From: an uncultured Brachyspira sp.
GTDB lineage: Bacteria > Spirochaetota > Brachyspiria > Brachyspirales > Brachyspiraceae
Assembly (NCBI RefSeq): GCF_934747485.1
Contig: NZ_CAKVGN010000004.1
Span: 1-64,000 of the forward strand
Reading direction: 5' to 3'
Length of the DNA stretch: 64,000 bases
Position 1 is the first letter of the stretch, and every line of letters starts with the position of its first letter. The translations under genes and the position numbers were made by a program. The notes below the pieces were generated by a model. That model saw only the letters and a list, made by a program, of their open reading frames with translations, was not told where the DNA came from and made no database searches. Positions 16,401-25,650 of the stretch are shown here, in pieces.

Positions 16401-17897
16401 ATGAGTGATAATATAATTTTAAAAATGACAGGTATAGAAAAGAGGTTTAAAGGTGTTTATGCTTTAAAAAACTTTAATTTTTCTTTAGTAAAAGGGGAAA
16501 TACTCGCTTTAATAGGGGAAAATGGTGCCGGTAAATCTACACTTATGAAAATTTTATCTGGTATATATAAAAAAGATTCTGGTACTATAGAATATTTTGG
16601 AAAACCTTTAGAAGTATCAGGACCTAAAGAAGCTGAGGAGATGGGTATATCAATAGTGCATCAAGAGTTAAATTTGATGAATCATTTAACTGTAGCACAA
16701 AATATATATATAGGTCATGAGCCGTTAAATAAATTCGGACTTATAGATGATAAATTAATGATAAGGCGTGCCGGTAAGATATTTAAAGGCATGAATGTAG
16801 ATATAGACCCATCTGCCAAAATAGGTTCTTTAACCGTAGGAAAACAGCAATTAGTGGAAATAGCAAAAGCATTGACACATAATTCAAAAATATTAATACT
16901 CGATGAACCAACAGCCGCTTTAACTGAGTCTGAAACAAAAGAACTCTTTAGAATAATTAAAGATTTACAAATAGCAGGTGTATCAATAGTATATATTTCT
17001 CATAGGTTAGATGAATTATTTATATTATCAGACAGAATAACAGTTATCAGAGACGGTGAATATATAGATACAAAGTTAACAAAAGAAACTAATAAAGATG
17101 AAATAGTTAATTTAATGGTTGGACGTGTTATATATGAAAAGCCAAAAACAGAGAGCAAAGTAGCAAAAGATGCTAAAGAAATGTTAAGAGTAGAGAACTT
17201 AGTTGTTCCTGGTGTTGTAAAAGATGTAAGTTTTTCTTTAAAACATGGGGAGATATTAGGCTTTGCAGGTCTTATGGGAGCTGGAAGAACTGAGGCGGCA
17301 AGGGCTATTTTTGGAGCGGATAAATTTGAAAGTGGAAGAATATTTGTTGATGGAGAAGAGGTATCAATTAAATCGCCAGTTGATGCTATAAAAAGCGGAA
17401 TTGGGTATCTTTCCGAAGATAGAAAAAGATATGGTTTAGCATTAGGGCTTCCTGTATTTGAAAATATGATGATGGGTAATTATGATAAATTTTCAAATAT
17501 GCTTATGGTTCAAAATTCAAAAGTAAAAAATGCAGCAGAAGAGGAGGTAAAATCATTAAATATAAAAACCCCGTCTGTAGAACAGTTGGTTAAGAATCTA
17601 TCTGGAGGAAATCAGCAGAAAGTTGTAATAGCGAATTGGCTTATAAAAGAATGTAAGGTATTAATATTTGATGAGCCTACTAGGGGAATAGATGTAGGAG
17701 CAAGAAGTGAGATTTATAATCTTATGGAAAAATTAGTATCTATGGGAAAATCTATAATAATGATTTCATCAGACTTAGTAGAAATACTTAGAATGAGTGA
17801 CAGAATATTGGTTATGTCTGAAGGCAAAAAAACAGGCGAATTAGACATAAAAGGAACTACTCAAGATGATATTATGAAATATGCTACTATGAGATAA
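16401..17897 (+). CDS. Sugar ABC importer, double ATPase subunit (RbsA/MglA type)
   Basis: A 498-residue protein with two fused ABC domains. The first has a full Walker A (GENGAGKST), signature (LTVGKQQLVEIAK) and Walker B (ILILDEPTAAL). The second has the degenerate Walker A GLMGAGRTE and signature LSGGNQQKV typical of RbsA, MglA and XylG. It powers uptake of a monosaccharide with the permease and binding protein that follow. I start at the ATG at 16401, preceded by TAAGGA; a longer frame lacks a site. Placed between the fuculose kinase and fucI, it most likely imports L-fucose, in place of the FucP proton symporter of enteric bacteria. Confidence 0.9.
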   Translation: MSDNIILKMTGIEKRFKGVYALKNFNFSLVKGEILALIGENGAGKSTLMKILSGIYKKDSGTIEYFGKPLEVSGPKEAEEMGISIVHQELNLMNHLTVAQNIYIGHEPLNKFGLIDDKLMIRRAGKIFKGMNVDIDPSAKIGSLTVGKQQLVEIAKALTHNSKILILDEPTAALTESETKELFRIIKDLQIAGVSIVYISHRLDELFILSDRITVIRDGEYIDTKLTKETNKDEIVNLMVGRVIYEKPKTESKVAKDAKEMLRVENLVVPGVVKDVSFSLKHGEILGFAGLMGAGRTEAARAIFGADKFESGRIFVDGEEVSIKSPVDAIKSGIGYLSEDRKRYGLALGLPVFENMMMGNYDKFSNMLMVQNSKVKNAAEEEVKSLNIKTPSVEQLVKNLSGGNQQKVVIANWLIKECKVLIFDEPTRGIDVGARSEIYNLMEKLVSMGKSIIMISSDLVEILRMSDRILVMSEGKKTGELDIKGTTQDDIMKYATMR

Positions 17898-17937
17898 TAT
17901 CATTTACTATAAAAAAATAATATTATGGAGTTTATAT

Positions 17938-19155
17938 ATGTACAATATTGAAACTAACACTTTTACTGGTAAGTTATGTTTTAAAGCTAGAATGAGGAGA
18001 AAAGTAAGAAATTCTCTAATATATCTAAAAAATAATGGACTTCAAAAATTTTTAACAATAGTTGCTCTTCTTATATTGTATGTCTTTTTTGTTATAGCAG
18101 GAAGAAATTTCTTTACATTTGATACATTTTCATTGATATTAAGAAACTCTTATTTTATTGGATTTTTAGCTATAGGTGTAACATTTGTAATAATAACCGG
18201 CGGTATTGATTTATCTATTGGTTCGCTGTCATTGTTTGCAGCAATGGTTGGCGGTGTAATGATAACAAATTTTAAAACTCCTATGTGGGCAGTGATTATT
18301 ATAGTAATTGCAGTTGCTACTTTGGGCGGATTCATAAATGGCTGTTTAATTTCATATTTCCATTTGCCTCCATTTATTGCTACTTTAGGTATGCTAATGG
18401 TTACAAAGGGTTTATCTGGTATTGTTTCAAAATCTCAAACTATATATTATCCAACTATAACTGACCCTGATTATGGTTGGTTTAGAGTATTATTTAATGC
18501 TACTGAATCTAATTTCCCATCTGGTTTTATTATGCTAGCCATATTTACAATAATATCTGTAATTGTGCTTACTAAAACAATAGTTGGAAGATATATATTT
18601 GCTTTAGGAAGTAATGAAGAGGCAGCAAGACTTTCTGGTATAAAAACTAATAAATGGAAAATAATAGCTTATACAATAGCTGGATTTTTCTGTGGTATAG
18701 GAGGTTTAACTTTTGCTGCAAGCTATTCAAGTATAAGCCCTGGTGCAGGTCAAGGTTATGAATTTGATGCTATTGCTGCAGTAGTTATAGGAGGTACTTC
18801 TCTTTCTGGCGGTGTTGGTTCTATAATAGGTACTATAATTGGTGTATATATAATGTCTGTACTTAAAGTAGGATTACCTTCTGTGGGTGTTGAACAGTTC
18901 TTCCAATATTTTACTATAGGTATAGTAGTTATTATAGCTGTACTTATAGACGTTTATAGAATAAAAATGTCTAATAAAGTTAAAAAAGTTGATGTAAAAA
19001 AAGAAAAACGTGAACAGCTTGAAGAAGAGATTGAATCTTTTAGAGTAAAAATAGATTATATGATATCAGACAACACTAAAGATTATTCTAAGGAGATGGC
19101 AGAGGTGCAATCAAAAATTAATTCTTTAGTTGAAGAAAAGAAGAAATTGAAATAA
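17938..19155 (+). CDS. Sugar ABC importer, permease subunit (RbsC type)
   Basis: A 405-residue permease of the BPD_transp_2 family with about 9-10 hydrophobic helices between residues 35 and 345. Family motifs include GGIDLSIGSL and the cytoplasmic coupling loop with GSNEEAARLSGI, which docks on the ATPase. A GGAG site precedes the ATG. Unlike standard RbsC (about 320 residues), it ends with a highly charged, coiled-coil-like tail (about residues 345-405, rich in Lys and Glu). It is the middle gene of the importer. Confidence 0.9.
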   Translation: MYNIETNTFTGKLCFKARMRRKVRNSLIYLKNNGLQKFLTIVALLILYVFFVIAGRNFFTFDTFSLILRNSYFIGFLAIGVTFVIITGGIDLSIGSLSLFAAMVGGVMITNFKTPMWAVIIIVIAVATLGGFINGCLISYFHLPPFIATLGMLMVTKGLSGIVSKSQTIYYPTITDPDYGWFRVLFNATESNFPSGFIMLAIFTIISVIVLTKTIVGRYIFALGSNEEAARLSGIKTNKWKIIAYTIAGFFCGIGGLTFAASYSSISPGAGQGYEFDAIAAVVIGGTSLSGGVGSIIGTIIGVYIMSVLKVGLPSVGVEQFFQYFTIGIVVIIAVLIDVYRIKMSNKVKKVDVKKEKREQLEEEIESFRVKIDYMISDNTKDYSKEMAEVQSKINSLVEEKKKLK

Positions 19156-19195
19156 AAATCTTAAAAATAAAAAAAATAATTTTAAGGAGAATAAA

Positions 19196-20218
19196 ATGAA
19201 AAAGATTTTATTACTAGCTACTACTTTAATAGGATTAACAGTTATGTTGGCAAGCTGCGGCAATAAAGAGCCTTATATAGCTGTTGTATCTAAAGGATTT
19301 CAGCATAAATTTTGGGTAACTGTTAGAAATGGTGCTGAAGATGCTGCAAAAGAAAATGGTGTAAAAATTAGTTTTGTTGGTCCTGAAACAGAATCTGATT
19401 CAAAGATACAGCAAGACTTATTAGATAGTGAAATCAATAAAAATCCAGATGCTATAGCATTTGCTGCTGTAACAGGAGATTTTACTGAACAAATTAAAAG
19501 AATAAAAGAAAAAAATATTCCTTTAATTGGGTTTGACTCTGGTATATTACCTGATCAAGCACAAGGAGCTGTACTTGCAACTGCTTCTACTGATAACAGA
19601 GCTGCTGCTGCTGTAGTTGCAGATAAGATGTTTGAAGCTTTAAAAACAAGAATAGCTGCTTTCACTACTGCTAATAAAGCTAAAATCGCTGTACTTCAAT
19701 TAGATAACTCTGATACTGGTATAGGAAGAGCTGAAGGTTTTGTAAAAAGATTTACAGAATTAGCTGATGGTGATGCTACAACTGTTGGTAAATACACTTT
19801 ACAAGTTATAGTTCCTACTACTCAAAATGAAGCTGATATAGCTAATGAAGTTAATGCTTTAAGAGGAAAAAGTGTTTTAGGCATATATTTATCTAATGAA
19901 GCTATGGCTAGAGGTTTTTTAGTAGTATATAAAAGTGCTGAAGCTGGTGCTGCTAATACTATAGTTGGTGATGCTCAAGACGGCGGCGATTTAGTTGTTA
20001 TGGGCTTTGACTCTGGTAAGCCTCAATTAGATGCTATAAGAAGAGGTATAATAAAAGGTTCTGTTACTCAAGACCCTTATAGCATTGGTTATCAAGCTGT
20101 AACTTTAGCTTATAAAGCTTCTAAAGGTGAACCTGTTGCTAACGTTGATACTGGTGCTAAATGGTATGACAAAACAAATATCGATGACCCAGAAATAGCT
20201 AAATTACTATATGAATAA
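19196..20218 (+). CDS. Sugar-binding lipoprotein of the fucose-linked ABC importer
   Basis: A 340-residue type I periplasmic binding protein (RbsB-like, Peripla_BP_4). The signal peptide ends in Leu-Ala-Ser-Cys at residues 18-21, so it is a lipoprotein. The mature protein starts with a YIAVVSKGFQHKFW strand and contains AVTGDFTEQIKRI, LIGFDSGI and the second-lobe VVMGFDSGKPQLDAIRRG, all standard for the fold. A TAAGGAG site precedes it. It delivers the sugar to the permease. L-fucose as ligand is inferred from its place directly upstream of fucI. Confidence 0.9.
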   Translation: MKKILLLATTLIGLTVMLASCGNKEPYIAVVSKGFQHKFWVTVRNGAEDAAKENGVKISFVGPETESDSKIQQDLLDSEINKNPDAIAFAAVTGDFTEQIKRIKEKNIPLIGFDSGILPDQAQGAVLATASTDNRAAAAVVADKMFEALKTRIAAFTTANKAKIAVLQLDNSDTGIGRAEGFVKRFTELADGDATTVGKYTLQVIVPTTQNEADIANEVNALRGKSVLGIYLSNEAMARGFLVVYKSAEAGAANTIVGDAQDGGDLVVMGFDSGKPQLDAIRRGIIKGSVTQDPYSIGYQAVTLAYKASKGEPVANVDTGAKWYDKTNIDDPEIAKLLYE

Positions 20219-20244
20219 TTTTTTGGAGGTAGAAAATAAGTATT

Positions 20245-22026
20245 ATGTTTAGAATGCAAAATAATTTACCAAAAGTAGGTATTAGGCCTGTTATAGATGG
20301 TAGGAGAAATGGCGTTAGAGAATCTCTTGAAGATACCACTATGAATATGGCTAAAATAGCTGCAAAACTTATAGAAGAAAATATAAAACACCCAAGCGGT
20401 GAAAAAGTTGAATGTGTTATATCTGATACTACAATTGGAGGAGTTGCTGAGGCAGCAAGGTGTCAGAAAAAATTTGATGAAAACAATGTTAAATTAACTC
20501 TTACTGTTACACCTTGTTGGTGTTATGGTTCTGAAACTATTGATATGACTCCTGCTATACCTAAAGCAATTTGGGGATTTAATGGTACTGAAAGACCTGG
20601 TGCCGTTTATTTAGCTGCGGCTGATGCTGGACACACTCAATTAGGACTTCCTGTATTCTCTATCTACGGTAAAGATGTTCAGGATGCAGGCGATGAAAAT
20701 GTTCCTGATGATGTTAAAGAAAAAATATTAAGATTTGTAAGAGCTGGTCTTGCCGTTGCAACTATGAAAGACCAATCATATTTAAGTATGGGTTATGTTG
20801 CTATGGGTATTATGGGTTCTATGGTTGATGCTGAGTTTTTACTTGACTATTTAGGAATGAGAACTGAATTTGTAGATATGAGTGAAATAAAAAGAAGATT
20901 AGAACTCGAAATCTATGACAAAGAAGAGTTCAAAAAAGCATGGCAGTGGGCTAAACAATGCAAATTCGGTTCTGATAACAATAAAGTAAAAGCTTCTGAT
21001 GAAGAGAAAGAAAAAGAATGGGCTACTTCAATAAAAATGGCTATGATTATGCGTGATTTAATGGTGGGTAACCCTAAATTGGCAGAAATGGGATATATAG
21101 AAGAAGCTCAAGGTCATAATGCTATAGCAGGCGGTTTCCAAGGTCAAAGACACTGGACTGACTTTATGCCTAACGGCGACTTTGCTGAAGCTATTCTTAA
21201 TTCATCTTTCGACTGGAACGGCATAAGAGAGCCTTATGTTGTTGCTACTGAAAATGATTCTTTGAATGGTCTTTCTATGTTGTTTGCTCATTTATTAACT
21301 TGCAAATCTCAGCTTTTTGCAGATGTTAGAACTTATTGGAGTCCTGAAGCTGTTAAAAGAGTTACAGGAAAAGAGCTTACTGGAAAAGCTAAAGACGGTA
21401 TCATTCACTTAATCAATTCAGGTGCTGCTTCTTTAGATTGGACTGGTGAACAAAAAATTAATGGAAAACCTGCTTTAAAAGAATATTGGAATATCACTGA
21501 AGAAGAGGCTAAAAAGTGTCTTGATTCTACAGAGTTTTCTCCTGCAAACAGAGAATATTTTAGAGGAGGCGGATTCTCATCTACTTTCTTAACTAAAGGT
21601 GAGATGCCTATGACTATAATCAGACTTAACTTAGTTAAAGGCTATGGTCCTGTACTTCAAATAGCTGAAGGTTATGCTGTTAATATTGATAATAGTATAT
21701 TTGACCCTATTAACAAAAGAACTGATTCTACTTGGCCTACTACTTGGTTTGCTCCTATACTTACAGGTAAAGATTCTTTCAAAGATGTTTATTCTGTAAT
21801 GAATGATTGGGGGGCTAACCACTGTGCTGCTGCTTATGGTCATATTGGTGCTGATTTAATTACATTAGCTTCTATGCTTCGTATACCTGTAAGCATGCAT
21901 AACGTAAGCGAAGAGAGAATATTTAGACCTAAGGCTTGGAAAGCATTTGGTACAAAAGATGCAGAAGGTGCTGATTACAGAGCTTGTAAACATTTTGGAC
22001 CTTTATTTGGAAAAGTAACTAAATAA
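20245..22026 (+). CDS. fucI: L-fucose isomerase
   Basis: A 593-residue protein, nearly the same length as E. coli FucI (591). It opens with the family's [19 protein letters not shown] and contains [35 protein letters not shown], the manganese-site segment [10 protein letters not shown] and a C-terminal GHIGADL with the conserved His. It interconverts L-fucose and L-fuculose (and often D-arabinose/D-ribulose). GGAGG lies upstream at 20224-20228 with long spacing, so the start could be at ATG 20245 or the Met three codons later. It is followed by a hairpin. Confidence 0.95.
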   Translation: MFRMQNNLPKVGIRPVIDGRRNGVRESLEDTTMNMAKIAAKLIEENIKHPSGEKVECVISDTTIGGVAEAARCQKKFDENNVKLTLTVTPCWCYGSETIDMTPAIPKAIWGFNGTERPGAVYLAAADAGHTQLGLPVFSIYGKDVQDAGDENVPDDVKEKILRFVRAGLAVATMKDQSYLSMGYVAMGIMGSMVDAEFLLDYLGMRTEFVDMSEIKRRLELEIYDKEEFKKAWQWAKQCKFGSDNNKVKASDEEKEKEWATSIKMAMIMRDLMVGNPKLAEMGYIEEAQGHNAIAGGFQGQRHWTDFMPNGDFAEAILNSSFDWNGIREPYVVATENDSLNGLSMLFAHLLTCKSQLFADVRTYWSPEAVKRVTGKELTGKAKDGIIHLINSGAASLDWTGEQKINGKPALKEYWNITEEEAKKCLDSTEFSPANREYFRGGGFSSTFLTKGEMPMTIIRLNLVKGYGPVLQIAEGYAVNIDNSIFDPINKRTDSTWPTTWFAPILTGKDSFKDVYSVMNDWGANHCAAAYGHIGADLITLASMLRIPVSMHNVSEERIFRPKAWKAFGTKDAEGADYRACKHFGPLFGKVTK

Positions 22027-22040
22027 TTTATTATACTTTT

Positions 22041-22080
22041 AAGCTCCATTTAATATATTGTTATTAAATGGGGCTTTTAT
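22041..22080 (+). terminator. Terminator-like hairpin between fucI and fucU
   Basis: AAGCTCCATTTAATA pairs with TATTAAATGGGGCTT around a 6-base loop, followed by TTAT. It should reduce read-through from the importer-fucI genes into fucU, setting lower expression of the mutarotase. Confidence 0.75.
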
Positions 22081-22117
22081 TAAAAAATGTTAAAAAATCT
22101 TATTTAAGGATTTGAAT

Positions 22118-22552
22118 ATGTTAAAAGGAATAGACCCTGTTGTTTCACCAGAACTTTTAAAGATATTATGTGAAATGGGACATGGAAGCGAAATATTATT
22201 TGCTGACGGTAATTTTCCTTCTCATGACTATAACGTGAAAAAAATAATAAGACTTGATGGTATAGATATACCTACAGTTTTAAAAGCTATTATGCCTTTA
22301 TTTCCTTTAGATACTTTTGTAGAAAGTCCTGTGGTATTGATGCAGCCTAATGCTGATTTTGGAAGAGAGCCTGATGTATGGGCTAAATATAAAGATATAA
22401 TTGCTAAACATCAAAAAGTGAATTATGAATATTTAGAAAGATTTGCTTATTATGATAGATGTAAAAATGTTTATGCAATTGTGGCTACAAGCGAACTTGA
22501 AATATATGCAAATATTATACTTAAAAAAGGTGTAATTTTTCCAAATAAATAA
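22118..22552 (+). CDS. fucU: L-fucose mutarotase
   Basis: A 144-residue member of the RbsD/FucU family. MLKGIDPVVSPELLKIL, the catalytic His in EMGHGSEILFADGNFPS, and the C-terminal ERFAYYDRCKNVYAIVATSE are characteristic of FucU. It catalyses exchange of the alpha and beta anomers of L-fucose so that the isomerase receives its preferred form. The ATG at 22118 is chosen because AAGGA ends 7 bases before it; a TTG two codons earlier would be too close. It follows fucI across a terminator hairpin. Confidence 0.92.
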   Translation: MLKGIDPVVSPELLKILCEMGHGSEILFADGNFPSHDYNVKKIIRLDGIDIPTVLKAIMPLFPLDTFVESPVVLMQPNADFGREPDVWAKYKDIIAKHQKVNYEYLERFAYYDRCKNVYAIVATSELEIYANIILKKGVIFPNK

Positions 22553-22567
22553 TTAATATAAATTTGC

Positions 22568-22596
22568 TTGACATTATATAGATTATAGTTTATTAT
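22568..22596 (+). promoter_or_regulatory. Promoter of the riboswitch-controlled ATPase
   Basis: TTGACA at 22568-22573 and TATTAT at 22591-22596 with a 17-base spacer. Transcription would start just before the riboswitch at about 22604. Confidence 0.7.
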
Positions 22597-22603
22597 AATT
22601 GTT

Positions 22604-22720
22604 ATACTCAGAGGGAGTAGTTGACGTAAGTTTTTACGTGGCTAAGTCAACAATCGCAACTTCTAACAAAAAATATAATAATAGAAGTTTGGCTAGCCTT
22701 AATTAATGAGACTCAGGTAT
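22604..22720 (+). ncRNA. yybP-ykoY (Mn2+) riboswitch
   Basis: The leader contains the conserved elements of the yybP-ykoY class in order: GAGGGAGTAG at the 5' side, GTCAACAATCGC, a hairpin with arms AACTTCT and AGAAGTT, TTGGCTAGCC, and GAGAC at the 3' side closing the first stem. A further helix (GTTGAC with GTCAAC) encloses an ACGTAA/TTACGT hairpin. This class senses Mn2+ and commonly precedes Mn2+ exporters and P-type ATPases, exactly the context here. The GAGAC strand is shared with the terminator that follows. Confidence 0.85.
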
Positions 22721-22781
22721 AAATAAATTTTCACAGTTATTAAAATACTTTGATGATTTATTTATGCATGAGTCTTTTTTT
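22708..22781 (+). terminator. Expression-platform terminator of the riboswitch
   Basis: GACTCA plus GGTATAAATAAAT (from 22710) pairs with ATTTATTTATGCA plus TGAGTC (22756-22774), followed by seven or more Ts. The 5' arm begins inside the riboswitch's conserved GAGAC strand, so forming the ligand-bound first stem should block the terminator. That predicts an ON switch with metal. Confidence 0.8.
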
Positions 22782-22826
22782 ATGCATTTTTTTTTACAGT
22801 TTATTATTAATGAGAGGTTGTATTTT

Positions 22827-25475
22827 ATGATGAGTAGCTTTTTAGGAAAGAAAGAAGATATTCTCAAAGAGCTTAATGTTGACACAAAAATAGGTCTTAC
22901 AAAGGAAGCTCAAAAATTAAGCTTAGAAAAATATGGTGCTAATAGTTTTACAAAAGAAAAAAGTGCCACATTACTGCAAAAAATATTAGAATCATTAAAA
23001 GAACCTATGATACTCATGCTTATATTTGCAGGATTAATAGCAATAGGAGTAAACACTGTAGCATATTTTAATGGCGGACATGCAGACTTTTTGGAATGTT
23101 TGGGGATATTTATAGCTATAAGTTTATCTATCACAATTACAATAGTGATGGAAGGAAAAAGTGCTAAGGCATTTGAGGCTTTAAATAGCATAAACGAAGA
23201 TATTAGAGTAAAAGTTATAAGAGACGGCAAGATAGAAATAATAAATCAAAAAGATTTGCTTGTGGGAGATATTGCTTTTATAGAAACAGGCAACAAACTT
23301 CCTGCAGACGGAAGACTTATTGAGAGTGTATCGCTTAATATAGATGAATCTGCTTTAACAGGAGAAAGTGTTCCTGTAGAAAAAGATGCTGATGCTGTAA
23401 TTACAGATGAAAAAACAGCTGTGGCAGATAGAATAAATATGGCTTATTCTGGTTCTTTTGTTACTACAGGTAATGGTAAGATGGTTATTACTGCGGTTGG
23501 GGATTCTACAGAGTTTGGTAAAATAGCAAGAGAGCTTTCTAAAACACAAAGAACTTCAACACCTCTACAAGAAAAATTGGCAGAATTGGGTAAAAAAATA
23601 GCCTTACTTGGTATAACTGCTTCTATGATAGTATTTATAATTCAAGTAGTTAATCATATTAGACTTGGAAGTGCTAGTTTTGAGACTATATCTGATGCTT
23701 TTATTACTAGTATAGTATTGATTGTTGCTTCTGTTCCAGAGGGGCTTCCTACAATAGTAGCTGTATCTTTATCTATTAATATTATAAAAATGGCTAGACA
23801 AAATGCATTAGTTAAAAAGATGGTTGCTTGTGAGACTATAGGAAGCGTTAATGTGATTTGTTCTGATAAAACAGGTACTCTCACAGAAAATAAAATGACA
23901 TTAAATCAATTATTTGTTAATTGCAGTTATGTTGAGCCTGAGAATATAAAAGATAAAAACATAATTAATAACTTTGCTATTAACTCTACTGCTGATATTG
24001 ATTATAAAGAAGATGGACAAATTAAGTTTTTGGGCAACCCTACAGAATGTGCTTTACTTGTGGGGGCTAAAAAGTCTGGTTTTGATTATAAAAGTATAAG
24101 AGAAAGTGCAAAAATAATATATGAGTATCCTTTTTCATCAGAAACTAAAAATATGACTACTGTTGCTAAAATAGATGGTGAAAGTGTTGTATTTACAAAG
24201 GGAAGTCCTGAGAAGATAATGGCTATGTGTGATATTAGCAGCGAAGAGAAAAAATGCATAGAAGAGGCTATAGAGAAGTTTCAGGAGGAGGCAAAGAGGG
24301 TTATAGCATTTGCTCATAAGAAAGTTGATGATAATGTAGAGAACATAAGAGAAAAACTTGAAAGCAATATGATATATGATGGTTTTGTTGCTATATCTGA
24401 CCCTGTTAGAAAAGAGGTTTATGATGCAGTAGAGCAGTGCAGAAGTGCGGGTATAGACATAAAAATGCTTACAGGGGACAATATAGTTACAGCAAGGGCA
24501 ATTGCAAGAGAATTAAAAATACTTGATGAAAACAGTATAGTTCTTGAGGCAAAAGACATAGATGCTATGGACGATAACACATTAAAACAAAATTTAAGCA
24601 AGATTTCTGTTATAGCAAGAAGTACTCCTACAGTAAAGATGCGTGTTGTTAATGCTATAAAAGAGATGGGAAATGTTGTTGCTGTTACTGGCGATGGTAT
24701 AAATGATGCTCCTGCTATAAAAAATGCTGATGTGGGTGTTGCTATGGGTATAACAGGTACAGAGGTATCAAAAGAGGCTAGTGATATAGTGCTTCTTGAT
24801 GATTCATTTGCTACAATAGTTAAAGCAGTACAGTGGGGACGCGGTATATACGACAATTTCCAAAGATTTATACAGTTTCAGCTTACTGTTAACTTTGCTT
24901 CTGTTGTAGTTGTGTTATTATCTACTTTAACAGGGTTTAAATCGCCATTTACAGCTATACAGTTATTATGGATAAATATTATTATGGACGGACCTCCTGC
25001 CATTGCTTTAGGTCTTGAACCTATTAGAAGCAATTTAATGAAGAGAAAGCCTATTAAAAGAAATGCTAATATTGTTACTTTAAGTATGCTTAGAAAAATT
25101 ATATATTCGGGTACTGTTATGATTATACTATTTATGCTTCAAAGTAAACTTAATATATTAAATGTAAGCGATAATGAGGCTTCTACTGTATTATTTGTTA
25201 TGTTTGTAATGTTTCAAATATTTAATTCTTTTAATAGCAGAGAATTGGGTTATGATAGTGTATTCAAACATTTTTTTGATAATAAATTAGTGCTTTTAAG
25301 TATGCTTGGTACTTTTGTATTACAGATATTAGCTACACAGTTTGCGGGTGCTTTCTTTAATACTGTACCTTTAAGCTTTTATACTTGGATAAAAATAGTT
25401 GCTTTATCTTTTATAGTGATTATAGCTTCTGAGATTTTTAAATTATGTGCTAAATTGTTTTTTGGAAAAAGATAA
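22827..25475 (+). CDS. P-type cation-transporting ATPase (Ca2+/Mn2+ type)
   Basis: An 882-residue P2A-type ATPase. Visible are the actuator TGES (ALTGESVPV), the ion-site helix ASVPEGLPTIV, the phosphorylated Asp in CSDKTGTLTE, the nucleotide-binding KGSPE, and the hinge VTGDGINDAPAIKNAD, with about ten membrane helices. PEGLP in helix 4 is typical of Ca2+-ATPases and of the bacterial Mn2+ efflux pumps. The longer frame from 22764 would start inside the terminator hairpin, so the ATG at 22827, after GAGAGG, is preferred. The Mn2+ riboswitch suggests Mn2+ (perhaps with Ca2+) export. Confidence 0.92.
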   Translation: MMSSFLGKKEDILKELNVDTKIGLTKEAQKLSLEKYGANSFTKEKSATLLQKILESLKEPMILMLIFAGLIAIGVNTVAYFNGGHADFLECLGIFIAISLSITITIVMEGKSAKAFEALNSINEDIRVKVIRDGKIEIINQKDLLVGDIAFIETGNKLPADGRLIESVSLNIDESALTGESVPVEKDADAVITDEKTAVADRINMAYSGSFVTTGNGKMVITAVGDSTEFGKIARELSKTQRTSTPLQEKLAELGKKIALLGITASMIVFIIQVVNHIRLGSASFETISDAFITSIVLIVASVPEGLPTIVAVSLSINIIKMARQNALVKKMVACETIGSVNVICSDKTGTLTENKMTLNQLFVNCSYVEPENIKDKNIINNFAINSTADIDYKEDGQIKFLGNPTECALLVGAKKSGFDYKSIRESAKIIYEYPFSSETKNMTTVAKIDGESVVFTKGSPEKIMAMCDISSEEKKCIEEAIEKFQEEAKRVIAFAHKKVDDNVENIREKLESNMIYDGFVAISDPVRKEVYDAVEQCRSAGIDIKMLTGDNIVTARAIARELKILDENSIVLEAKDIDAMDDNTLKQNLSKISVIARSTPTVKMRVVNAIKEMGNVVAVTGDGINDAPAIKNADVGVAMGITGTEVSKEASDIVLLDDSFATIVKAVQWGRGIYDNFQRFIQFQLTVNFASVVVVLLSTLTGFKSPFTAIQLLWINIIMDGPPAIALGLEPIRSNLMKRKPIKRNANIVTLSMLRKIIYSGTVMIILFMLQSKLNILNVSDNEASTVLFVMFVMFQIFNSFNSRELGYDSVFKHFFDNKLVLLSMLGTFVLQILATQFAGAFFNTVPLSFYTWIKIVALSFIVIIASEIFKLCAKLFFGKR

Positions 25476-25650
25476 AGTGTAAATACCATTTATAATTGAC
25501 TTTTTACCTTTTATATAATTTTATTAAAATAAAATTATACAAAAATATGTTAACTTTTTAATAATATTACCGATTATATTATCTGTTAAAATAGTTGACT
25601 TTTTTCAAATTTATAATATAAATAACAAATAATTTAACTGAGAAAGTTAT

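Noticed and set aside
22703..22885. Reverse-strand open frame over the riboswitch
   Set aside because: Fully explained by the riboswitch, its terminator and the start of the ATPase gene.
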